64,000 nt of DNA, from positions 558,001 to 622,000 of the forward strand of contig BCIV01000010.1 in assembly GCA_001600055.1 (NCBI GenBank). Reading direction: 5' to 3'. Below are positions 1 through 16,565 of this stretch, in pieces. The notes beneath the pieces are model-generated. The model had not been told where the DNA came from and did not search any database. It was given only the letters and a program-made list of their open reading frames with translations. Both the position numbers and the translations under genes were made by a program. How positions within the stretch are numbered: position 1 is the stretch's first letter; each line of letters begins with the position of its first letter. This DNA comes from Filobasidium wieringae. Its lineage: Eukaryota > Basidiomycota > Tremellomycetes > Filobasidiales > Filobasidiaceae.

Positions 1-497
1 CTTGAACGCTTACCGACGAACAGGATGAACCTTTGCTTGATATCTTTCTTTGTACGTTTCTGCTCTTCTCCCGCTAATTTGCCGATCTGTTGCTCGGTCT
101 TTGTATCTTCTTCTGTCGAGCTGCTGCTCGCTTTCTCTTTGCCTTTCCCATTTTTGGCAGCAGGCCCTCCGGGCGATGGTTTAGCTAGAGAGACAGTCTT
201 TTGTCCTGACAGCTTGGAAGCCGTTGTCACCTCTTTGGCCTGTTTCTCCCTCAATTTCTTTTCCTTGCTCAATTTACTTTTAGATTTCTTCTTGACATCT
301 TCGGTTTGGTCAGGCTTCAAATCAAGATTGACATCTGGTAGAGATTCGGTTGCGCCTATAGCGATAGTTGGGCTGTCTTCGTGATCATCAAGTAAGTCGT
401 GCTCTGGGACGTCTTCTGGCTGTGTGTCTTGCTTCTTCCCCTTCCCCCCTTTCCTGAACGACTGGGTTTTCTGCTGCTTCTTGGTCAGAGTGGACAT
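1..497 (-). CDS. RRM protein, NOP6-like (5' part, cut by window edge)
   Basis: The first exon runs on the minus strand from the ATG at 497 down to 14. A GTAAGC donor follows at 13-8, so the rest of the gene lies outside the window. The visible 161 residues are a charged, Lys/Ser-rich, low-complexity tail. It ends in KKDIKQRFILFVG, the typical lead-in and first beta strand of an RNA recognition motif. In fungi this arrangement (basic disordered N-terminus, then one RRM opening with RF-I/V-FVG) is seen in nucleolar NOP6-type proteins that help assemble the small ribosomal subunit. Only the first RRM strand is visible, so the family call is an inference and another RRM protein is possible. The gene diverges from SRP54 and shares a promoter region of about 240 bases with it. 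Confidence 0.6.
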   Translation of the reverse strand, partial: MSTLTKKQQKTQSFRKGGKGKKQDTQPEDVPEHDLLDDHEDSPTIAIGATESLPDVNLDLKPDQTEDVKKKSKSKLSKEKKLREKQAKEVTTASKLSGQKTVSLAKPSPGGPAAKNGKGKEKASSSSTEEDTKTEQQIGKLAGEEQKRTKKDIKQRFILFVGKRS

Positions 498-741
498 TCT
501 AAGATTAGAACTATACTATCTGGGTTACGTTTATGTGATGCTACGAACGGCCTGGCTTTAGTGGGTCTAGGCATGCTAGGTATTATGATACGTATAGCTT
601 AGCTGCAGACTGAAATTTAGATATGCGGCTCGAAGTCCACGCTCAAGTGAAGCAAGTCGTCGTACACTTTAGCGACAGTGATCAAGCAAGTTCAAGCACA
701 TTCTCCTCGATCCATCATTATAGTTCATTCTCGCTTGCAAT

Positions 742-3328
<2,587 letters not shown>

Positions 3329-3428
3329 CTCGTCCCATCTTTCGGCTGAAGCAACAAAAAGCAACTACAAGTTTGGTGTTTGTACAAGTCTAAATCAATT
3401 GGGTCAACAGTAGTAGTAACGATTCCGC

Positions 3429-6400
3429 CTAGGTGAAGATCCAATTTGCCGATTTCGCAGCCCAAGAGTCCAGACTTGTCACCTCTAGCTCTTTGAACGC
3501 CTTGCGTGATGGAATGTGACTCGGCTCGTTCGCACCCGGAGCGTTGCCATCGATGGCCGCGATGTCGGATATGGACATGCCTAATCCAGGTCCGCCCACA
3601 GAGGTCACGTACGGCTGAAAGCCCGCAGACAGAAGAGAATCGGTCAGCTCGCGGAGTTGCGATTCAGCCATATCTGTTTAAACAATTCCCAAACAACGGT
3701 TATGAGACTGCGTAGCAATGAAGTAGATATAGCTCACCATCAGGCAACAGCGTGACAGCACATCCGCCGCCTCCAGCTCCTGTGAGCTTCGTAGACAGAC
3801 AATAGGGCGAGGCCGCTGTCTTGGCACGTATGATTTCCAGAGCAGGATGTGAGACCCCTAGATGAGCTAGATAATTATGGTTCTCGTCGATCAATCTCTG
3901 CAATCGCGACGATGAATATCGGTGGGCCATCGTTGCAGCAAAACGCAGACTCACTGATAGGTCATCGATCAATTGTGTCCTCGTTACATCTCGGTTGGTC
4001 AAAAGATGCGTCGCTTGATCCGAGATTGCTTGTATCGCAAGCATGACTCGCTGCCCATCGCCGGGATCATTGTGCAATTTGGATGCAACTTTGGTTACCA
4101 ACTGCTTAGTCGAACGTGGGATTTTGGTGTCGGTCAGAAGGAAACGGATAGATTTGAACCTGCAGATAAATAGAATTATTTGACAAGGTAGTCTCATCGA
4201 GTTGGAATAGCGCAACTTACCCGTGCAAACCATACATGCCACCAGGACTATCGTTCATCGCCCTTGCAAAGCTCAAGGCTCCTCCTTTAACCGCCACAGC
4301 GTTATCTATCCCGCTCGGATTTCCATGTAAAACCTTCTCGGCCAGGAAGGCCCATCCGTTGATGCGATCAACAGTGTTATCATCGAAGCGTGTGGGCTCA
4401 GATGTATGGTCTCTCGTCAACGCCCCGACCGGAAGATGATTGAAGAGCCGAAGGAACGCTGCAGCGATGCAAGAGGCATATGAAGCTGATGATCCAAGTC
4501 CCGCTCCGATAGGAAGTGCCGAACGAGCACAGTAGCTGGCCCCTTGACTGAATCAAAACACCAATGTCAACGTGTGCTTCAACCGAGAAACCAATAAAAT
4601 TGCTTACAGCTTAGCGTGTTTCCCCATCGTCATGTATAGATATAGAATCGCAAGGGTGGCAGCATGAGCTGTCTCCACCAGCCCTTCATTTTTCAAGAAA
4701 GTTTCTACAGCGGCTAGACTCTTGGGATCCAACTCAGTTGGGGAGTCGCCATCAGTGTTGATCGAGCAGGCGCTGAACTCGCTCCAAGGTAACTGCTCAA
4801 TCTGCCATTCTCGGAAAAATCCACCTTCAATGTCTGGCAGATCAATGGAAAGTTTATGATCCAGCCGCCGTGCCAGATGAGCAAAACATCGCAGATTGAT
4901 GGAAGCCGCTATCGCAGTCTGTGCAGGATGAGGGGCGGATCAAACGAAGCATATGGTTGACACAGAAACGATATAAGGATATGTAAGTGACAATCCATTA
5001 TCGGGAGCTTGATTGACCGGATATCAAGTAGATAAGGGTGATAAGAGATTTAACGTACAACTCCATGCACTACCGCATGTTCTCCAAAAAGAATCACTTT
5101 TCCTGGAGCCGACACAAGTATATCTTGTTCTGTGTCAAGATTGGGTACATCGTTGACGGGTTTGAGAGAGCCCAATTCTGCAGCCGTGTTATCGCTAGAG
5201 GTGTCTGCTGCAAACGCGCGATCATCGTGTCTGCCACTTCTAGTGTATTTGCTCGCTCGTCGAATTACCCATGATTCAGGGTCGGAGATATATGCGTCTC
5301 TAGCCAATCCTGTGGTGGTAGGTGTAGCAGGAGTCGAATCGCCATCGAATCGTTCATAGATGGCTCCAGATTCGATCAGAGAGTGTTCGAGGTCATCGAT
5401 CAGATCGCGAGGGTCTTCAATACCAACACACAGTCGGATAAGGTTTTCTGGGAGACCTCTTTCGGCCCTTTTGTCCGCCGAAATGGACGCATGCCTTGAT
5501 GTTCCGGAGTGAGCGAGATGCATCTCCCGTTAATTCGGCACGACCTACTTACGACATTACGCAAGGCATACTGATAAGACTATTGACACATCCAAAGCTA
5601 ACAGAGATTCCCCAAAGCCTGGTCCCGCCGACGATCCTTTCCGAAGTGGAAACATCGTCTGTCGTGAAGCTTAGCACAGCTCCCGCTCCGTCCGCCTGAC
5701 CGTAATGTATCTCTCGACCAGGGTGGCCCGGAAGACCAGGGAAGTTAACGTGAAAGCCCAATTCATTGAGATATAGGGCGACAAGATGAGCAGTGTTTGC
5801 CTGCCGATCCATCCGGATAGACAAAGTCTTAAGTCCGCGCAGGAGAAGGAAACAGTCTTGTGGAGCAAGACCCGTACCGGTCGAGTTGATCATGAATGCT
5901 ATCCTCTTGCCCACGTCCTCTCTCTCGACAGCAATGATACCGGCCATCACATCATGGTGACCGCTGAGATATTTAGTCCCTGAATCATATACCATATCAG
6001 CCCCCAGGTGAAGAGGCCGTTGAAGGTAGGGGGACATCATCGTGTTGTCAACAACAACCAAAGCGCTCTATCCGGTGACGGCATGAGCATCATATAGGCC
6101 CTCATCATGGCGAGGAGCGTTACTCACAGGGGAAGCGCCATGCACCAGATTAGAGATCATCCTGAGGTCGGCGATTTTGAGCAAGGGATTAGTGGGGCTT
6201 TCCAACAAAACCATTTTTATTTTCTGCCCGCATTGCTCTAGGACCTCTTCTAATCGATCTTTCCTGTCTAGATCCAAATGTTTGACATCGACTCCACCGT
6301 TGGTTTTGACGTAGGTCAAAAGGCGGTCCGTGCCGCCATAGATGTCGGTTCCAGCAAGCACGACATCGCCGGGGGATATGAGGCGCAATATGATGTCAAG

Positions 6401-6858
6401 GGCAGTCATACCCGTGCTGACAGCGAAAGCCCTTGAGCAGTCATACAGTCGAGCTAGTTGCGTCTCTATTACGAAAATAGTATCATTGACAAGAATTGAG
6501 TAACAAGCCGCATTGACCCTGAAGAGGTAATTCTTTACCAAGTGCTGTTCTCGTGGGGTTTCCACTCCTCGTGTAGTCGTACTCTCCATTTAACCCCTTG
6601 AAAGTCGCGGTCTGATATATCGGTACGGAAGACGATCCGTATTGATCTTTGCTCTCGGTAGTCGCACTGCATCGAAAATCACTTAGTCCCGACCACTTAT
6701 ATAGGCACTAGTGAGAGGCAAAGTCACCAAATGGTCCCGAATCTCCAATTCTTCCTACGATCCTCCAAGCTCGAGGAAGACATCTTTGTCGGCATGGAAG
6801 CTACAGAGGTGGCTAATGGCGATACCGCGCCGGAAGGCGGTGGAGTGTAATCTTGCAT
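3429..6858 (-). CDS. Cystathionine beta-lyase / mevalonate kinase fusion protein
   Basis: Ten exons in consistent phase encode 931 residues: 6858-6728, 6666-6539, 6465-6128, 6067-5553, 5494-5059, 4918-4608, 4547-4221, 4159-3955, 3897-3738 and 3673-3429. Residues 1 to about 414 are a complete Cys/Met-metabolism PLP enzyme of the cystathionine beta-lyase type (cystathionine to homocysteine). Evidence is YQTATFKG, SGNPTRTALE, DSGTKYLSGHHD with the PLP lysine at 231, and the usual C-terminal block LCVGIEDPRDLIDDLE. A linker of about 80 residues follows. Residues from about 497 are a complete GHMP mevalonate kinase: PGKVILFGEHAVVHG (from 501), PIGAGLGSSAS (632-642), HGNPSGIDN and LTGAGGGGC (835-843). 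Exon 5 spans both enzymes with no stop and no Met. The eighth intron (3954-3898) is 57 bases, in frame and stop-free, so retention would add 19 residues. The gene diverges from BCS1. Confidence 0.88.
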
Positions 6859-7267
6859 GCTTGTATTAATGATTGCAGTTGTATGCTAGAGCGGGAGAGT
6901 GCCAGTCGCTACAGAAACGTGTTTGATGTTGTAGTTGGTAGTGACGATTGCAGGTTGCAGATTGCAGGTATGCGATGGAGAGCGATGGAAGAGTTGTGAC
7001 TTGCTGACTTGATGACTTGATATGTGCAATCACGCAATGTACCATATCCCTAATCTCGCTTCGGCCGGGTGAGATCTACGCTCGTATAGCGCAGTGGTAC
7101 ACGTCATTTACCCTCCTGGAGAACGTAAATTACCAATTATATTGATTAGATTCGCTCAAGAGCTCAACATAAATGAGCGATGAGCGTTGGAGGATCCGCA
7201 TAGAGAATGAGCTTATTGTCATGTCTCCATCCAAACCTGAACTACCGCTCTCCTAGCATCTCATACA
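6859..7267. promoter_or_regulatory. Shared upstream region of the fusion gene and BCS1, with short direct repeats
   Basis: These 409 bases separate two divergent start codons. GATTGCAG occurs at 6871-6878, 6946-6953 and 6960-6967. TGACTTG occurs three times at 8 or 8-base spacing (6997-7003, 7005-7011, 7013-7019). No TATA box is evident. Repeats of this kind may be transcription factor sites, but no known factor is assigned. Confidence 0.4.
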
Positions 7268-8882
7268 ATGCCATCGCCGGAAGCCCCTGTCGTCCCAGCT
7301 ACAGTGGGACCTGTAGGGTTGGATGCCACATCGCCGCAGTCCACTTCTTTGTTGAGTACTATCATGGCAGATAAGTAGGTGTCTTCCAACCACTATATGT
7401 CCGCAAGGGCCCAGGTGTCGAAATCTTCGTTTCTTTGCTGATCTTCATCACTTTGTCGCAAAGCTAAGCCCTTACTTTTCGGCTGGAGCTGGCTTGATGG
7501 GTATTGGTGTTGTCCTTACCGGGCTACGACGATCCGTCAACCTGGCGGGCAATCTGGCCCAGCGCCGCCTATTAGTCACTTTGGAAATTCCCAGCAAGGA
7601 CAGAGCTTATCCCTGGTTTCTAGAATGGATGGCTATACAAAGCAAGAAGCAGAAACAGGTTTCAGCCCCGTCTTCTTCGACTGGCTCCGGGCTCGTATCC
7701 AGGTGGAAACAGCTACTGAACGGTAGCGTCCCAGTTCAGTCTCATCAGTTGGCTGTGGAAACGACATATAAGAAGCATGACAATGGTTCGACCGAGGCGC
7801 TGTTCACCCTTGTGCCTGGTCCAGGTACACACTACTTTCGCTATCAAGGTGCCTGGATACAACTAAAGCGTGAAAGGGATTCTAAGTTGATGGATCTACA
7901 TAGCGGGATTCCATGGGAGACCGTCACCCTGACCACTCTTTCAAAAGACCGGTATCTTTTCCCCCAGTTGCTCAAAGAAGCTAGAGAGTTGGCAGACAGG
8001 GAGAAGGAAGGGAAGACAGTGGTCTATACCGCTTGGGGCGCTGACTGGAGGCCATTCGGCAAACCCAGACGCAAGAGGGAGGTCGGGAGTGTAGTATTGG
8101 CCGATGGTATGGGAGAAAGACTGGAAACGGATCTGCGCACCTTTCTCGGACGTGGCAAATGGTATGCCGATCGAGGTGAGATTCCATCTTGCATCAGATT
8201 CTGAATCAGCCATGCTGACGGCTTGACTTGACGTCCAGGCATACCCTATCGTCGTGGTTATCTGTTACACGGTCCTCCTGGATCGGGGAAAACGTCATTC
8301 ATACAAGCTCTTGCCGGGAACCTTTCTTACAATATTTGCCTCCTAAATCTGTCTGAAAGAGGCCTAACAGATGACAAGTTGAATCACTTGTTGGGCATTA
8401 CACCTGAAAGAAGTATAGTATTGTTGGAAGACATCGATGCTGCGTTCAATCGGAGAGTACAAACCAGTGAGGACGGGTACAAGTCAGCAGTCACATTCTC
8501 CGGTCTCCTCAACGCGCTGGATGGAGTTGCTTCGGCCGAGGAGAGGATCATCTTCATGACTACAAACCACTTCGATAAACTCGATCCAGCACTTGTGAGA
8601 CCAGGCAGAGTCGATGTCAAGGAACTCCTAGACGATGCCGTGCCCGAACAGGTCGAAAGACTGTTTAACCGCTTCTATGGCAAGGAAAGCGCTCAGGATT
8701 CGAACGAAGTACAGGAACTCGCTCGCGACCTAGGGGACATAGTTGGAGCAGAGTTAAAGGCTGGACGTCGTGTCAGTATGGCCGCCCTGCAAGGTCACTT
8801 CATACGTCATGGACCCGCTGAGTGTTTAAGCAATGTACGGGAATTGTTCTCAGGCAAACGGTCGACCGCAACTGTGTTGTAA
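7268..8882 (+). CDS. BCS1: Mitochondrial AAA ATPase BCS1 (complex III assembly)
   Basis: BCS1 sits in the mitochondrial inner membrane and translocates the folded Rieske iron-sulfur protein into complex III. Three exons (7268-7374, 7469-8175, 8239-8882) give 485 residues, close to other fungal BCS1 proteins. Near residue 36 is [17 protein letters not shown], the single membrane anchor, followed by the BCS1-specific domain ([26 protein letters not shown]). The AAA domain has Walker A GPPGSGKT (283-290), Walker [12 protein letters not shown], then [20 protein letters not shown], the second region of homology. The start is the first ATG before the anchor exon and adds a short Pro/Ser/Thr-rich leader. 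Identity is firm. Confidence 0.95.
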
Positions 8883-9276
8883 CCTGACAACCTGTCCATA
8901 CGCATCCCTCATGATTTCTTATCTCGTTATACATTACGAATGGTTGTTATCCTGATGACGGATAAGGGGTTCGGCTTCCTTCCAGCTGTTGTGTGCGGGC
9001 TCTTGAGACAAAAGAAGGCTTGGCGATTTCGGGTTGATATTTTTTCTCAATGGGAGGAACCGAGGTCTCGATCCTAAGGCTAATCGGATTGCATACGAAA
9101 TATGATATTGACGGCTCCACTTGTCAAGTCGCAAGTCGAGCGCTACCACATGACGTCTAGATCCCTCGGGAAAAGATGACGGTGATTGCTCGAGCTTTCA
9201 CACGGCTCATCGATCCGGAATAAACCGTTTGTTTATATCGCGAATTATCAGTGTCATCGCTGCCAAACAGCGAGAT
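8883..9276. other. Intergenic, no gene seen
   Basis: This is the region between the 3' ends of BCS1 and the GTPase-like locus. Open frames on the minus strand here have no recognisable protein character. It probably holds the 3' UTRs of both genes. Confidence 0.5.
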
Positions 9277-9926
9277 TCAGAAACCATGTTGGGTAGCGAA
9301 TCTCCTGGACTTCAGAAAGAAGCTAAAAAAAAAGTCAGAACAAGATCAATAAGTTCCTGCCAATCGCACTCACCGGCCGAATGAGACGTAGTAGTACCTC
9401 GGCCGACCGGTCGATATCAGAATGATCGTAGCGGCCGAGGTGAAGTCTTTTACAGGAATCTGACCCTCATCCCGCTTGTTGTCATTCCGCTCTATCTTAC
9501 TGCCAACGAGTAGACACGGTGTGGCAGCTCACGACACTAGCTACTGATATGCAACTTCAACACAAATCCGGAGGCAAGGAGGGCGTATGTGATTATGCAA
9601 GACATGTACAAGTAAAGATCACCTTGCAGCGGTGTTCTTAGCAAGATCCTCAGCTAGTGAATGGTATTGATTTGGCCAGGAAGATTCATAGTTCGACAAT
9701 CATCATCCCACAAGTGCTGACCTTTGTAAAATGTTGACAGCTTCGCTTGGTCACGCTCTCAAGATATTCGTTTGACAAGGTCCGGTAGTGATGAAGAGCG
9801 GTCTTCCCACGTGCAGCTGAGCCATATCAGTACAAGAACCAGGACTCGAACGGTCTGCACGTCAGGTTGATATGGTCGGATGATGTTGATGATGATTATC
9901 GGACGATAAGCGTTCATGATGAACAT
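9277..9926 (-). pseudogene. Small-GTPase-like locus, broken or with unresolved splicing
   Basis: Several pieces on the minus strand look coding. A frame reading PDVQTVRVLVL resembles the first strand of a Ras-like GTPase. A P-loop GSAARGKTALHHYRTL lies just downstream but in another frame, with no usable splice sites between them. Further on, TPCLLVGSKIERNDNKRDEG resembles the guanine-specificity region, and an exon joined by a GTGAGT donor ends in FFLKSRRFATQHGF with a stop at 9279-9277. The overall order recalls Rab-like 3 (RABL3/LIP1-type) GTPases. The switch II region was not found intact. It may be a decaying gene, a divergent gene with introns I could not place, or a sequence error. The 5' end is a guess. 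Confidence 0.35.
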
Positions 9927-10218
9927 ATTCGGTTTGTTATCTAAAGATCTGAAACGTCACGACGGGAAGTGACCGATTCAGCCAAAATACGTAATGGATG
10001 TTTAGCCGCGGACGTTAGCCGTGCCCTGGAATTTCCGGCAGAGCGCTCGGCATGCCATGAAATCGGTTTTACGGCGATCTTACTGTAATTGTGCAAACAG
10101 GATACTCAAAGGTCTCGAATGCATATAAACCTTCCATATTCATTGACCATGTGATCAGTCGCAGTGTTCCAGTATCCAAGCAGTGACGAACGGACATCTC
10201 TCCCCACTTTGCTCGGCC

Positions 10219-12367
10219 ATGCGACCCTTCTTCGAACTGATATACGCTCCCCTGCGCCAATACAAGCGGCTAGACGCAATCTCGCTCAACAATGCTGCTG
10301 CCAGAGAAGATGCGCTCAGTGTGGAAAAGGATTGGCAACGTCATGGAATGGAGGTACAGGATGGCTATCTTGTAGTTACATCACTGGACGGATCTATGGG
10401 AGGTGAGGAACTTTCGATCTACTATGAGAGCCAACCAGCATGTCTGAGCACATAGTCTTGTGTCTACAGCCAACCCTAGATTATGGTCACAAGCATATAA
10501 AGGATTCGTTCTTGCCAGCATTACGCTGATCGCTCTGCAAACCACATATGTATGAAGAGCTGCGACCAACGCGGTGTGTTATCGATCTTTTGACTGACCA
10601 CGATTGTATGGATGTGTAGGCTTCGGCAATCTCTAGCGCTACGACAGAAGGGCTGGCGGCGGAGTTTGATATTCCTCTTGAAACGGCTCAGTTGAGCACG
10701 GCTATCTTTCTGTTCGGGGTGATTATTAGAACCATTCTGTCTGATTTACACTGCGTTACTTAACCTTCGCTGTTCTCCCTTAGTTCGCATTCGGTGCCTT
10801 GCCGGTGGCCCCATTATCTGAGATGGTTGGCCGGCAGATTGTCTATTTGGTTACTCTCATAATCAGCTCTCTCTTCTCAATCGGTACTGGCGCCAGTCAG
10901 ACATGGGGCGCCCTTCTTGCTTGCCGTTTCTTCGCCGGATTCTTCGGAGGCAAGTCTAAGGCGATTTCACTATTTAAGATACAAGAATGTCTGTTAATCG
11001 AGTCGTTCTCATTCTAGCTGCCGTCCTGGCGGTAGCTGGAGGATCCCTGAACGATATGTACGATCACATCGAAAGAGGTTATACCTTCCCCATATATGCA
11101 GGAGCTGGGTTCATGGGCCCGCTCGTTGCGCCAATTATAGGCTGCACTATAACTCAGCTCTGGGACTGGAGATGGTGTTACTACCTCAACGGGATCATCG
11201 GTTGCGTTCTTTCCGTCTTTTTAAGCGTATCGTGCCCCGAAACCCTTGCGGACATCATACTCTTTCAGAAAGCTCATAGGGTCTGGAAAGCGAACCGAGA
11301 CACGGATTTCTATGGATTGAAAGTTAGGAAACCCGAACGTAAAAAGACTTCTCCAAAGCAGTTTGCAAGGTCTGTACGACTGGGCATCTACTTGGCGCGA
11401 GGCACCAGATACTCATCTCCCTTTCTGCCCAATCAAGAGTTGTGTTACTCAAGGCGATCGAGATGCTCGTTTTCGAACCCCTGATAATATACCTAACCGT
11501 TCTCCTGAGCTTGGCTTACTTTGTCCTCTTCGGCTTCCTTGAGGCCATTCCGGTCATCTACGGAACGTACCACGGCCTAGAGTTATGGAAGGTCGGGCTC
11601 TGCTTTATTCCTTTATTCGTTGGCTCGGTTTTGGCAATCGTGCTATCCATCCCATTTGCCAGGCACTATTCCAGAAAAGCCAAAGCCGATGGAAAAATGC
11701 CAGCCCCTGAGATCAGACTAATTCCACTCATCGTCGGAGGTTTCGTTCTGCCAATCTCCTTACTTTGGACTGGTTGGGCAGGAGGATACAAGCATGGTCT
11801 GTCGCATGCCCGACTGGCTGTATTCACACCAACTTATCATCTTACTTTGTATGATAGTCAGTATCTGGGCTTCTTTGCCGAGTGGTGTCGGAGTCGGTTT
11901 CAGCGTCGTCTGTATGTGATCTTTAAGTATGTCGCTCCGCTTGGTTCTGCTGCTAATCCACTGTTGTTGGATATCGAAATTTGCAGTCATCTTCATATCC
12001 ACCTATCAAATGATAATTGATACTTATCAATCTTCCGCATCTTCGGCTCTAGCCGCAAACGTGACCGTCAGGTATTGTGTAGCTGGAGGTTAGTCTGTTG
12101 TTTCTGTGACAAGGCTGAGACTAAAGTCCACGGAAAACAGGCGCTGTTCTTGCCGCGCGACCGCTGTTTCTCAATTTGACTCCTCAGTGGGCGTGTGAGT
12201 CGAGACTTTCGCCAGTCAGGTTAAGCTCGTCCGATTTTGACCCCCAGGTTTATGACACAGGCACCATGCTCGGCCTACTTAGTTTTGCCTTAACTCCGTT
12301 TAGTATTATCTTTTACCTCAAGGGAGAGCGCTTCCGCCAATTATCAAGATTCGCACCTCACACATAA
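10219..12367 (+). CDS. Major facilitator superfamily transporter (DHA1-like)
   Basis: This is a 12-helix proton-coupled transporter of the plasma membrane, of the drug or polyamine exporter type. Ten exons in phase give 518 residues: 10219-10402, 10470-10549, 10620-10718, 10784-10949, 11018-11369, 11438-11796, 11858-11911, 11987-12088, 12141-12194 and 12261-12367. The family loop between helices 2 and 3 reads GALPVAPLSEMVGRQIVY. Later segments show FGLEAIP-type helices, YGTYHGLELWKVGL and PFSIIFYLKGERFRQ at the C-terminus. The protein starts with a soluble stretch (AREDALSVEKDW). An in-frame ATG at 10183 would add 12 residues. The intron at 10950-11017 is GC-AG. Substrate cannot be told from sequence. 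Confidence 0.85.
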
Positions 12368-12784
12368 ATAGATGCGCGGGTTATATAATTATCGCGACCC
12401 CGTCCCACAATACGTCCTATTAACCAGAGGAAATAGTTTATGCTTCTATTCGTCCCCCTAGCGGAATCCGACGGCGACCAATACTTTCTCGGTTGCCCAT
12501 ACTTCAGTGATGGGACTGCATACCAAACGGTCGAATGAATTTGTGCATTGAAAATGATACAGCATTTTGTGACAAGTCGGTCGTAACAATCTCTATAATC
12601 AAGCTTCCTTCCCTGCAGGACAAGACACCAGTACATTAGCTCCCAAAGGCTTTGCATCGCAATAGGTTCATAATCATTAAAAGGAACGGGGTCGGGTTTG
12701 CCGTTCATGAGCGAAAATTGAACTCCAGACTGAACAACAGATGGTCTGCTGGCTTCTGATATTCTTGATGTTGTTGGCCGGACT
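12368..12784. other. Intergenic between convergent genes
   Basis: The 417 bases between the stop codons of the MFS transporter and the SRPK kinase hold no convincing coding exon. Both 3' UTRs are expected here. Confidence 0.5.

Positions 12785-16565
<3,781 letters not shown>

Noticed and set aside
3429..5523. Annotating mevalonate kinase as a separate gene
   Set aside because: No promoter-like gap, stop codon or exonic ATG separates it from the lyase; a separate start is only possible inside intron 4 and is listed as a finding.
7078..7125. tRNA-like D-arm (TATAGCGCAGTGGTA)
   Set aside because: No T-arm with GTTCGANTC and no matching acceptor stem follow, even allowing for an intron.
9790..9860. 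GTTCGAGTCC on the minus strand, like a tRNA T-loop
   Set aside because: The flanking bases do not pair as a T-stem, and the piece fits better as coding sequence of the GTPase-like locus.
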